Below, one piece after another: positions 48,684-61,700 of a DNA stretch of 64,000 bases; position 1 is the first letter of the stretch; every line of letters begins with the position of its first letter. The DNA comes from Solenopsis invicta (lineage: Eukaryota; Arthropoda; Insecta; Hymenoptera; Formicidae). The stretch spans positions 3,127,001 through 3,191,000 of the forward strand of contig NC_052666.1 of assembly GCF_016802725.1 (NCBI RefSeq). Reading direction: 5' to 3'. The notes under the pieces were generated by a model that searched no databases, was not told where the DNA came from, and saw only the letters and a list, made by a program, of their open reading frames with translations. The translations under genes were made by a program, and so were the position numbers.

Positions 48684-50030
48684 ACACAGTTGGAAAATTT
48701 GTGTTAAATTTAATATGTATGTATTGCACGTCTCAAACGATTTATTCAAATTTTGGTGTTAATCTAGCACGAAATGAATACGTTAGAAAGTAACATAAAT
48801 ATTATGTAAAAAATTAACAGAAGAAATGTAGCATTTCGACACAGTTTGGAAACGAAATGTGGAAACATTTTTTTCAGTAAAATTAACATTTATAATATGC
48901 TGGCACGTACATTTTATCCATTTATTGTCTTTATTTCTTAAAGCTACGTTACTTTTATGTTATTTGTTTATTCGCTCATAAACTATGTGAACACTAAAAA
49001 GCGTTAAATATCAATAACTCAAAATGTTCAAATAATATAATCACGTTATGTTAAATTAATACTTGGATATTTTGGGAATTTAACATAAGAACTTTAATAA
49101 GGACAGCTTTTAACATAAATATACAGTTGAAAAAAGTGTGTTAAATTTAATATAAATCACAGGTCCCAAACGGTCTACTCAAAACTTTTGTGTTAATTTA
49201 ACATAATCTGAATGTGATAAATGATAATAGGGATGGGCGATCTCGATTCGATATTTTGAAGAATCGATTCTTTTGTATTCGATTTCCGATTTTTTTAGAT
49301 CGATCCTACAACTTGGATCAATCGGGAGAATCGATTCTTGAGACCAAAGATTGAATCTATAAAAATATAAAATTTATACAAGGGAGAAGCCTGATAACTG
49401 CCATACGATCTACCGCCACGCGCACAATTTAAATGGGACTGGTTTTTGGAAATAAGAACCATTAAAAGTGTATTAATAAATTATAATTATGATGTTTTAT
49501 ATTTACTCAAAAATCTGTTATTATTATAAAAAATTTTGTAATTATTTTTAATAATATTAAAAGATTTTATCAAATTAAATAAAAGGATCGATCTTTGATG
49601 GATCGATTCTTTAAACAGCGATTTTTTGTCGAATCAATTCTTAAGTCTGTGACCTGAATCGATTAAAAAAAATCGATTCTTTTGAAAAAAATCGCCGATC
49701 CCTAAATGATAACATTAATCCTGCGTTCATATTTCAACAAAAAGAAATGTAATCTTGATCGTAATTGGAAGTTATTTGTGTGTATAATTAACATAATTTT
49801 TGTGATAAAATTAACAGAAGAATAGTAAAAAAAGTATGGCACAGTTATCCTGACAGTTATCCTTGTTCTGTAAATTTTAACAACTACAAAATGTAAAATT
49901 ATAAAAATGATTTTAAAAAATATGTTAAAGAAACACAATTTGCACGTATTTATTAAATTGTGTTACTTTAACATATTTTTAAAATAATTTTTACAATTTT
50001 GTACACTGTTGGAAAGTTTGTGTACACATT
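48684..50030. repeat. CAGTTGGAAAATTTG-family cluster
   Basis: Heads at 48684 (CAGTTGGAAAATTTGTG), 49122 (CAGTTGAAAAAAGTGTG) and about 50005 (CTGTTGGAAAGTTTGTG) mark at least two adjacent copies. The interior shows the TTAACATAATCTGAATGTG and ATCTTGATCGTAATTGG landmarks of the family. A hAT element is inserted at 49228-49704. Confidence 0.7.
49228..49704. mobile_element. hAT-type element nested in older repeat
   Basis: 477 bp bounded by TAGGGATGGGCGAT and, inverted, TAGGGATCGGCGAT. An exact 8-bp duplication AATGATAA flanks it at 49220-49227 and 49705-49712. AATCGATTCTT motifs are repeated inside both ends. It is non-coding. It splits a CAGTTGGAAAATTTG-family repeat whose unbroken sequence (GATAAATGATAACATTAAT-like) is seen at 30.3 kb, so it is the younger insertion. 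Confidence 0.92.
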
Positions 50031-50051
50031 TATGTTAAATTAATACTTGCG

Positions 50052-50295
50052 CAGAAAGAAAATTAGTATTAAATCAACAATTCGTTGTTTCATATATAAG
50101 CAAGAATACGAATTTTCTTAGAAGAATTTATTATCTTAAACAGACATAATTTGCTTACATTAAGAAAAATTTTTTCTTCGTGTAAGCAAATTATGTCTGT
50201 TTAAGATTATAAATTTTTCCAAGAAGATTTTATATTCTTGCTTATGTATAAAACAATAAATGTTTTGTTAATTTAATACTAATTTTTTTTCTGTG
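50052..50295. repeat. Foldback MITE, copy 1 of 2
   Basis: Two arms of about 100 bp around a short centre near 50170. Landmarks are CAGAAAGAAAATTAGTATTA, ATATATAAGCAAGAATA and TTAAACAGACATAATTTGC, each repeated inverted on the other side. The same element recurs at 54050-54291. Confidence 0.9.
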
Positions 50296-50699
50296 TAAAT
50301 TTGTAAAAAATACAACATAAGGACCGATTTTAACACAAATGCCAATTTTTTTTTTTTTTTTTTTACTGTGTATTGTAGATTAGCTTTAAGCTCATTTTAA
50401 CTTACAAGTTAAACCGACATTAAAGTTAATCTACGTTGGTAGAAATAGACATAAGGGCGTTTTCTTCTGAGAAATTGGGGCCCGAGACACTGATCATTTG
50501 GTTCATACCTTCAAAACGTCTCCCTGATTATTTGCTCTGCGAGTTTTGCGAATTGTTTATAATAAGCGGGATTCTTTCTCTTCGTGCTCCACACGCTCAT
50601 GAGTAATCTTGTCAATATTACGAAACGGTGCAAATAATCTCTCGCTAAGAAGAGAGGAGGAGGGAAAGTCGGTGAGGCGAGGCTTTTAAATAATATCGA

Positions 50700-51284
50700 A
50701 ATCTAGAAGGCGGCGAACATCTGTTTAAATTGTTGACAACCATTAAGTGTTGCGCAACGTTGTAGGAGAACGATAGAAAGGCAACACGCGTAAACCGATC
50801 TCTGCAGATTCCGAAGCAACTTCTTCAAGATTACATTGGTGAAAGAGAGGGGGCGTCAGGAGACCCTGCTATCCACGTCGAGCGTTCAAGCGTGTTCTCC
50901 GATTCCCAACGGAAAACTCCGACGACGAAAGGACCGTAACGTTGATGATCGAACGATCGTCGCGCTATTCCGTTTTTCCGTTTAACGGCACGAAGGACGG
51001 CGACGCTTCGGATCGCCTCTGCGCCGAGGCACCGTGCCAGCTGTCGATCGGCGATCGTTCGTGCAACGATGCGATCGTGTTGGAGCTGCCTGCGACGTGA
51101 AACCGATCCGTCGATCCCACGTGGTTCCACGTGAAAGCGCGGCCGGAGGGAGGAGATGCTCGAGGAATCGCGGACGATCGGCGGAAGTGCGCGAGGGAGC
51201 GGCCCGTGAGAAAAGAATCGTCAAGAGAATAGTGGTGGATCACGCGCACGGGAGGATAAGGAGCGTCTTCTTCGTGGCAAGAGG
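50700..51284. promoter_or_regulatory. CpG island upstream of the Gly-rich pyd start exon
   Basis: GC-rich block leading into the ATG at 51285, with many ATCG/CGAT motifs. It is the natural candidate for the promoter and 5' UTR of the longer pyd transcript. No core promoter element was identified. Confidence 0.45.
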
Positions 51285-51593
51285 ATGGACAGGGGCGATA
51301 ACAACGTCGTCGGAGTTGGCAGCGGCGGTGGCGGCGGCGGCGGCAGTGGCGGTGGCGGTGGCGGCGGCGGCGGCGGCAGCGGCAGCGGCGGTGGTGGTGG
51401 CGGTGGCGGTGGCGGTGGCGGTGGGGGCGGAAGTGGTGGAAATGGTGGCAGTGGCGGCGGCAGCGGCGGTGGCGGCATCGGCGGCATTGGCATCAGCGTG
51501 GGCTGTCACGTGGGAAATTCCGGATCCCCGCCGAACTCCACCTCGTCGACCCACGGCACGATGCATAACTCCTCCGGCGGGTTCGACGGCCAG
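51285..51593 (+). CDS. pyd: pyd exon: Gly-rich N-terminus
   Basis: Begins MDRGDNNVVGVGSG and runs through a poly-Gly/Ser tract encoded by GGC/GGT repeats, then GCHVGNSGSPPNSTSS to GGFDGQ. It is 309 nt, phase 0, with donor CAG before GTAGCG. Joining to 57058 gives FDGQTGDRGWEIHHVTV. The donor is weak (GTAGCG), so the start exon is less certain than the PDZ exons. Confidence 0.75.
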
Positions 51594-52560
51594 GTAGCGC
51601 ATCTCCCGAGAGATCTCTAAGTCCGATACGGAAGGACTGTGTAAATATTTGCGCGGTCGTTATCTTGTCCTCGAATAATCTCGGCGAATCCGTATATAGA
51701 GATTCCCCAGATCCTGAAGTTCGACCTTATCGCGCTATCCATCTTGTTGCCGCGTTTGTCAAGATTTATTAATTAATGTTTGAGATCGAAATACGAGCGA
51801 TGAGGGTTCGCGATCTTGCAAGGATCTTTTCAAGATTTGCATCGGTATTACTTCGTAAAACACACACGTACTGCGCGTATGTGTGTGTGTAGATATGAAA
51901 GAGGGAATCAAGGTGTGTCTGAAAGTCGTGAATGATCGACGCGACGCGGTTTAGTTTTATTGGTGTCACGACATAACGGGGATATTTATTAAGATTTCTC
52001 TGGTGAAAATGTTTAGAATTCTTCGTATCATTTTTCAAAATTTTTTGAAATTTTTGTATAATTGTTTTAGAATATTTTAAAAATTTTTAACAATTTTCTA
52101 AATTGTAGAATAAAAAGTCTTGGAAATTGTAAGATATAGAATTTACATGTATAAAGAATTTCAGAAAAGATAAACTTTCTCAGCGCTACTGAAAAATATT
52201 GAAGAACTTATAAAATTTGAACAGAGATTTAAGATATTTTTTTCAAAAATCTTTACATAAAAAAGTATTTAAAAAATTCTAGAAAATATTGTAAGGTATT
52301 ATAAGAGCACTTTTACTAGAAAGCACTTTTACTGTGCACTATATTATATTAATAAAATACATTTTCCGAGCGGAGATTAATGATCTTTAGTGAAAATGTA
52401 TCTTACTATGAATTGGAATTTTTCATTTAATTTTTTTTTTAAATTCCTTTATATATTTTAAAATTTCTGAGTAATTTTATTTGGAATTTTTTTTCAGATT
52501 TTCTGTATAAACTATACTTGTCAAGAATGTAAAGAAAATCTACATTTTTTTTCTATAATT

Positions 52561-52612
<52 letters not shown>

Positions 52613-55353
52613 TTGAAATTTCTAAGACTTTTTATTCCATAATTTCCGAAGAAGAACTTATAAAATCTCAAGAGATTTAAGATATTTTTTTCAGAAATCT
52701 TTATTTTAAAATATTAAAAAATTTGTAATACTTTTTAAAATTTCGTAAAATTTCTGTTTAATTTTATAACTTTTTGAATAAATTTTTAGACTTTTTTATA
52801 CAAATTGAAATACTTCTCAGAAGTGTAGAGAAAATCTATAAATTTTTTTTTTAAATTCTTCATATTTACATATGTATAAATTCTGAGATATTAAAATATT
52901 TTTAAGTTTTTTTATTCTATAATTTTCGAGGAAATCTAGTGAGATTTAAAGTGTTTTATCAGAAATCTTCACACATAAATTAAAAATATTTAGAAGATTC
53001 TTGAAAATATTATAAAATGAGAGTATTTGGTCAATGATAAATTCAATACATTACTGATAAAATGTGTCTTTTGGGCAAAGATTAATGCGCTCTTTGGTGA
53101 AAATGTTTCTTAGAATTTTTTGTATAATTTTTTTAGAATTTCTATAAATTTTAAAATTTCTTTATAATTGTTTTACGATTTTATAACTTTTTAGAATTTT
53201 TCAAATTTTTTACAATTGGAATACTTTTTAATAATGCTGATAAATCTATATCTTTTTTGAAATACTTTATCTTGTAAATTCTGAAAAATTTTTAAGTTTT
53301 TATCCTATAATTTTTTAATAGTATTAAAAAAAAGTTATAAATTTAAAATATTAAAACTATTCTTATATATAAGATAATGAAAATTTTATTTATTAGATTT
53401 TTCTATGAGCTATCACAGTTGTTTGTTACATACAAATAAAATCGATTATTATTAACAACAATATTCAATAGTGAAACTGAAACAACATTCAGTTCGATTG
53501 AAGAGGATCCAATAGAAAATTGAAACGTTTGAATGTTGTTGTTAATAATAATCGATTATTTTATTTGTACACAGAGAAAACGATTTCTTCAAACTTAATA
53601 AATTTTATTGTATCTAAACAAATTTGTTATTTGGAATGGTCCAAACAAACCAGTGTTTGAATCAATAAGTATGATTATTTGAATTTGAAACAATATATAT
53701 CTTCGTCTTAAATAAATCATTTATTTGAAACGAAAGATATATTCTCAATATATTTTGCCATTTTCATATAAATAAATTATTTGTTTCATTGCTCGTATAC
53801 TTATTGTAATCAGATAATATATCATTTGGTTGAAAGATAATTCTTTAAATAATAGTGTTACCTTTTTGTCAGATAATAGAGATTTTTTCAACGAAACAAC
53901 ATTTTTATTCAAACAAATAATGTTTCGTATAAACATATGTTATTTTAATAAAACAAATTTCAGTTAAATAAATAGGAATACTGAATCTTAAGAAACCTTT
54001 TTCTCTTCTATGCACAAACAACCGCGGTGGCTCATAAAAAGACTTTATACTTAGAAAAAAAATAGTATCAAATTAACAATTCAATGTTTCATATATAAGC
54101 AAGAATATAAAATTTTCCTGATAGAAATTATAATCTTAAACAGACATAATTTGCTTATACGAAGAAAAGAATTTTCTTTATGTAAGCAAAATTATGTCTG
54201 TTTAAGATTATAAATTTTTCCGAGAAGATTTTATATTCTTGCTTGTATATGAAACAATAAATTGTTGATTTAATAATAATTTTTTTCTGTGTGTAATTAT
54301 TTCGTTAATTTCTTTGAGCCGGAGACTCTTTGTACTTTATTAATTTTGCCATTAGGCTTACTCTCTATTTTTCTTATTCTCTTTCTCTTTCTCTCTCCGC
54401 TTCTCCATTACCGTTTCCATTCAAGCCTATCCTGTGCAGGATACCGTATCTCGAGTACGGGATTAGAAACAGCTTCGCTCTACGTGTCGCATCCACGAGG
54501 GCGATAGCTCTGCCATTTGATACTCGGTATTGCATTATCCGTCGATCACTTTCGCACGCGGGAGATCTCCTGTAACACGTGCTCTCAAATGATTCACAAG
54601 TCCGTCGGGGCTAAATTTATCGCGCGGTGAATTGCGGGACTCGAGCGTCGCGTTTTAACGGAGTGCAACAAACACTGCCGCTCGCGCACGGGTCCATTGT
54701 TGTTACTGGCTCACCGAAATTAATCTAATTATTGTGCCTCGGTGCTCCATGTCCGGTGATGATTATCGTTAATTTAGCCAGCGCGTATTTCGTCGAAAGC
54801 ACGCCGCAGAGTTAGGAATACACGCTGACCCGCGGAATGTGTGTAATTACACCATTGTATTCGCTTCCACATGTGTAGGGAATGAGTTATGGCTTTTAAT
54901 TAGGCGACACTGTCGCCTTCTAACCGCTCTGGTTAAACATACGTCGTCTCGTTGCCCTTGCGCGTAAAAATGAAACGTTAATTTATGTACCATGTTTTGG
55001 AATACGATACGGTTGATTCAATTTTACATTTGTATCTCTTATCTTTGTATCGAGACGCGCTCAAGAAGAGCTCGGTGAACGACAAGTCGTAAGTTGTAAA
55101 ATCCAGCAATTTCATAACTTTTGCTGTTATTCTTTATGGCGTAGAAACGAAAAAATGTTGCGCGAGAGCCTATCCTGGTATTTATACGATATTATCTTAG
55201 TTATTTGAATGTACAATTCAAATAACTGCGCTTATCTCTGTTTGGCATTGTTAACGGATGATGAAAGAACGCGGAAGTGTGCCTAGTATTGTTATAATTA
55301 TTTAATAATAATATGTCAATTAGCCGCAACAATTGTATCATTAGAGGGAAAGA

Positions 55354-55401
<48 letters not shown>

Positions 55402-55658
55402 AATTGATTGATTAAGCATTTATTGAAATTCTAAGGCCCCAGCCCTCTAAGAATTTGGAAACGACGAGATAATTCGGTAACAAAATGAGATAACATATAT
55501 ATACAAGAATCAAGAAGAAGAGTTAAGTAACAGTGATACTGACAATGACAGGAATAAGAATAAAAATAAAGATAAGGAAATAATAATAGTAATAACAAAA
55601 AAAATAAAAATAAAAGTATAATACATTATATTAGAGAAGCAGAGAGAGATAGATAGAG

Positions 55659-55752
<94 letters not shown>

Positions 55753-58700
55753 GCTTCTTTAGATTTAATAAATTTTATTTAACCTAAAGAAAGAGGAACT
55801 CAAGCATGGGCGCGATTAACTTTTCTCACTTTGAAATATCCAGTTTTTTCACTTTTTGAAAAAAATCCCTTTTCTCACTTTTGTTCGTACTCTAGTCGAC
55901 TGGACATCAGGTTCTACAATATGTGTTATGTTTCTGTTTTGTTTTCCGGTATTTAAGTTTGTTACTTTTATTTTAAGAGATTAATATTTTCAATGTGCCA
56001 GTTTTAAGATAGTGCATAATTTAAATAGTACATAACAGGTGAAGTAACATTTAACTCGTTTTTTTTTTTGCTCACTTTTTTTAGATCGACTCGCTATTCT
56101 CACCTTTTCAAGAATAAAGCTCACTTTTCTCATTATTTTTGAGCAGCTGATCCGCACCCATGCTTGAGTAACCTTAAAAATGAAGGTTTTTTTAGCTTAC
56201 TTTGTGTCTCTCAAAATTTAAATTGTATACCAAACGATTCTATATAATGAGACAATAAATTAACTTGAAAAGTTAATCATAGTTTTGGAAATATGGAAAG
56301 TAATTTATTAGTCAAATTTCCAATATTATTTAAGCACAATATACGCAAAAAGAAAATTAAAACTTTTGATAACAGTGCGAATTTGACTAGAATTAGTCAG
56401 AGGATAGTTCTCTGAGCATCATAAAAATTTTTTCTAATCTTGTTTAACTTTTTCAAAGGGTTGAAACTGTTTTTTACTAACGTTTTTTTACTAAATTTCT
56501 CGAAAACAAATAAGTATACGAAAAAATGTTTAGAAATAGTTGTCTGACTTTGAAATTCTACACAAAAAAGTCCATAATTTTTTTGTTAGACTAACCTTTT
56601 GACCGAAAAACACGTCTAAAGAGAGATAATTTCTGAAAGTAACTTTATAATGCGAGCAGTGGGTTCGAATATTTCAGCGAGAAATGACTTATCGAATCGA
56701 TATCAAAACGATATCAGTTTGATGATTTCGACGTCGAATCAATATCTATTTGACATCAATCCCATTATCATTTTTCACTGAGATGTTGACTTGATGTGGA
56801 AAAAAACTGTAAATTGTTATCTTTAAATTGTAAATTATTATCTCTCATGTTCTTATTAAGTTTAATAGGTAAAGAAATATAATAAGGAAGATTTAGAAAA
56901 GATTGATTATACTGTCTAAAATCTTTGGAGTGGAATTCCACTCTTTTAGATGAAATTTTAATCCAAAAAATTTAGAGAGTATCCTTTATAATCCTGAAAC
57001 GGTATTGTTTTTCACGATTGGCAATTTTTTAAATATTACATTTTCTTTTTATTTTAGACTGGTGACAGAGGATGGGAGATTCACCATGTTACGGTGACCA
57101 GAGTCCCCGGCTACGGCTTTGGAATAGCTGTGTCAGGAGGTCGCGATAATCCTCATTTTACTAATGGCGATCCAGCGATCGCGATCTCTGATGTGCTCAA
57201 AGCCGGCCCGGCTGAAGGAAAATTACAGTATGTATACCAACAGTTCAACGTAGCAATAAAGTTTTTTCATGTATGATAAATGCATACATTTTATCCTATT
57301 TTAAATTTCACACGTTAATTTGAAGTTCGTTTACCGCGTTTCTGATTAGTTGTTAATTTTATAATTATTTAATTGTTTAATTAGTATAAACGACTTGTAT
57401 AATCATTTAACATAATAATTAACAAATTACAACCATTCAGAAACGCGGAATAGCTTCTTTTGTGTTTTCAGGTTGTTGTTGACGAAACTATTTTATTTTT
57501 AACATTTCCAATTTAAAAATAGCTTATTCAACGCACCGAATTTAAATACAATTTTTATTAATAAGCGGAAATTTGTCTGTGATGATTCGTCTTAAACGAC
57601 AAATTTTGCATTCATTCGGCATGGAGAAAAATATTGCGCGCGTTCTAATATATTTGTAATGTTCTAATATATTAAAAAAAAAATACGTTTATTAATATAC
57701 TTATAATTATTTATTATTTGGACTTTTTAAATATATTTAAAATATACATTGGTTTTTTTCCCTTTTAGCCAAAAATTTAAATTACAATCTCTTATTTTTA
57801 GTTTTCTTATAATTTATATTTATTAATATTTACATATTGTAATTATTAATTAAAGCTTTATTTATGTAAAAGCAATTTAGTTACAATTATTAAAATAATT
57901 TAGTTTTAATTATGAAATGAAAATAGATTTACTTTAAAGTAACTCAAGAATACGAATCCTTAGTCTTTAAGTTACTTCGGTATTAGGTAACAGAAACCAT
58001 CATCTGAATGTATATATGTATATTGTTTACAGAGTTAACGACCGTATCATCTCCGCAAATGGAATATCGTTGGAAGGCGCCGATTACGGGGCAGCCGTGC
58101 GGGTCCTGCGAGATTCCGGTTCTACCGTTTTATTAGTTGTTAAACGAAGAGCTTCCTCGAATTCACCCGGTTGTTTAGGCAACGGAGTGCCCCAGAGTCA
58201 TCGGCTCACACTCACGCGAAACAATAAAAAGGATGGTACGTAATTAGACAGCGTTTAACAACCGCGCGATGACTCGCGCTTCTCGAACAACACGTACATC
58301 CGGCCGTTAGTATTTCGTTCAACGTCGTAATCCGATTGAAGCAATGCTTAATCTAATTTAATTCTGGAGCTCTATTGTAGATGAATTTTTATCCAACTGC
58401 TAATTTAAGTTTAGTACAATTTTTATTATTTTATTGAAATTTTGATAACTTAATGTAATATTTAACAAGATTTTACATTAAACTTTTTTACATTAGACCT
58501 TTGTTTACATTAAAATGGTGTTAGTTTAATTATTCTAGTTAATTGCAGTCTAAAATAGGAGTAAAAATTAAAAAATTCTTAATAATGGAAAAAAGTTCTC
58601 CATTTTGTAGATAAAGTTTAACCCAGAGTAGTATTACCGGGGTCTCTTTTAAAAGGTCGAAACAAGAGATTTTTTGGTATTTTTTTTTAGCAACACTTTT

Positions 58701-61700
58701 TTAGCAACACAATTAATAATCAATATATTTGACTTAAAGTATAAAATAAGCACTCGAAAATCGATTAATTTTTCGTCGGATAATTTTTTAATAAAATATG
58801 ATAATACATAATTTCATAAATGTACAAAATTTTGAAAGCTGTCACAGCTGGAATAAAAATTAATTTGTTCTAAAAAAATAAAAATTGATTACATGAAATG
58901 ACGAAATCGAACGAACGAACGTTTCGACTCACTTTGGGGTCATCCTCAGCGTATTATTATAATAATGAATTCTTGAAAAATATCTGGCCTTTATCAGTCC
59001 GCAAAGCAGGAAACGGTCGAGTCACCAACGGTTTGCCAAATCCGTAGTGGCATCTTTGCACGTCGAAGATGTCGAGGTGACACCAAAAAACGAGAATTAC
59101 GAAACATCGCAGCCACATTAATTGGAACACGAATAATCATTCTGTCATTACGGAACACAGACGAAAATGTAACCACGATTTCGATTGGGAGAACATAAAA
59201 ATTTTAGAACGTCTCTTAAGCATGCGATTAATATTTGAAATGCTCTACATTTAATTACAAAACAATAAGTCTCTCAATTTGTAAACAGACACTGAATGCC
59301 TGCGTCATGCGTACCTCGCATTATTATTGCAAAAAATAGTAAGAGATTCAATATCTTTTTGAACGATGCACAAAACAATTTACGATTTATTTCAATTTTA
59401 ATAATTGATTCGTCATCAAATTTATTTATATTTTTATCCGACACGACCTCTTCTTGTTCCGCTCTTTCTCTGTTCTCATTTATGTATTTATTCATTAATT
59501 TGACGCATGACTTTCTGTGTTTCGTTAAGTAATATGTTTCGCCACTATAATCAGACTGATTCGATCTAATACAGTCGCTAAATAATTGTACTTGAGACAA
59601 GAAGCACGTCTCTTGCGGAGCGAGAATAAATTTTCGAGTGTATACTTTTGACAGGAGAATATTTCCTAATGACAAGCATTATCCAAGTCGCTGGTTTTCA
59701 TCAGTTTTAATTGGTGAGTCACCTTGCGACAGTCGTAATTAATGAAATTGTTCATCATTTAAAATATAAAATTATGTAGAGAAGTGTCGTCTCTTTCGAC
59801 ACCGTTACGTCTCTTAAAGATGCCACTGCGGATTTGGCAAATCGTTGGTGACTCGACCGTTTCCTGCTTTGTGGACTGATATAGACTAGGTATTTTTCGA
59901 GAATTCATTATTAATACGCTGAGGATGAACAAAGTGAGTCGAAACGTTCGTGCGTTTGATTTTGTTATTTTATTTAGGATGAATGAATAGTTATAACATT
60001 ATTAATTGTATTTACGTACCTGTACCCGCGCTGACTCTCATTAGCTTTATTTTCAATTGTTTATTGTTTAAATTTCGAGAGTCTTGACTTAATTGCATAT
60101 TATTAGTTTAAAAGTAATTAGGTTATAAAATTGTTAATTTGACTTTTGTGTTGATGAGATAAAAATACATAACTTTAATAATAGAAAGAAATGGAACATA
60201 ATTTTTACTATTTCAATTTATTTTATAACTTAAAAAAAACGAAGCGTTGTGAAACAGAAATAGAAAAAAAATAAAATCTAATATCTGAATTTTCTATGAT
60301 TCATTGATTATTGTTTAGATGGCACATAAAACATAGTTTACAATATTTACATTATGTATACGTAATACAAACTATTTATATTTTACGTGTAAACATTCCG
60401 ATGAAAACTAATTAATACTAAACTTTGCATATTCTTTTACTACTATTTTAACATTATTTAAAATTAAAAAATATTATTTTTTTGTATGTTATACATTGAT
60501 CACTAACACAACTTAAAAAAAAAAAAAAATGAAATGATAAATGGCTCTTTTGGACATCTAAAGAAAAAAAAAAAACTTTTTTTATTTAAGAGAAATGGCT
60601 ATCGTTGAAATTTTATTAAAAAAAAGACGCAATTTTTTAAAGTTGAACATAAATCTAATTCTTAACTTATTGTTAGCTTTTTTTGAAATATTACGTTTAA
60701 ACACTTTGTCAAAATCAATATATCGATTTTTCGCTAAAATGTGCGTTTTTTGGGTCTCAAAAAACGAAGCGTAAAAAAATTCTACGTTACGAATCTTTTT
60801 AATATTGAGGAATTCTATAAAATTGTAAGTTGATCGGTTGAATTTTTATAACATAATGGTCATGCGTTTTGAAAACCCACGTTTCGAGAAAAAAACACGT
60901 TTAAAGTTTTACCTTCAGTTTATATTACAAAAACATTCAATTTAGTTTATATTACAAAAAGTGAATCATCCACTCTGAGGGTTGTAGAGCATTGTACAGA
61001 GGTAAATGCTTTTAAAAAATGTCTTTACTCTTGCCTGCGGCATAATCTCCTTCCTTGTGGTGCTTAACGCGCGCATCTCTGCATAAAGCATGTGATTTTC
61101 ATCTTCCACAGCGGTATATAAATATAATACGTATACGGACCAATTTTCACTTGCATTGCTTAGAGGATTTGCAGTAATGTGCATCTTTGTTAAATGTACG
61201 TGTACATTGAAGAAAATCACTAAGTTTCAATAAACATTTGTTTGTATATTTGCAAGAAAATATTTACTAAATATAAATATATATTTATTTAGTAAAAGGA
61301 CGACTAATTAAATTTAATTATCAGTTTTCTTTAATTAACTAAACAATTACGTACTGCAAGTAAATCTTTCTTGCAAATATACAAATAAATATTTTATGAA
61401 ATTTAGTAATTTTTTTTTTAAGTGTAATAAATGTGTTTGGGCTAATTCAACAGTTGTAGTGCCATCGTACATGGTTTCTCGTAGCAATTTTCCATATAGT
61501 TTGTATCTATAATTTAATGTTAATTTTACAATATGAAAAATGCTTATTTTTATGATATAAAATTAGCGGATAATGTAGGATTTTCAAAAAAGGTAACTTT
61601 GGTTCTGTGAGTTTAATGAATTTTAATATGAATAACATAAAAGTAATAATAATAACATAAAAATCAAATACTTTTATTAATCAAAAATTAAAAGCTGCAA

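Noticed and set aside
51221..51602. Minus-strand poly-Pro and poly-Ala frames
   Set aside because: Antisense of the GGC/GGT repeat in the pyd start exon.
55353..55750. Regular short repeats that might suggest a CRISPR-like array
   Set aside because: They are uninterrupted 4-bp and 2-bp microsatellites without spacers, in a eukaryotic intron.
60966..61220. 84-codon minus-strand frame in a pyd intron
   Set aside because: It lacks recognisable motifs, splice sites or flanking repeats; kept only as a note in the intron entry.
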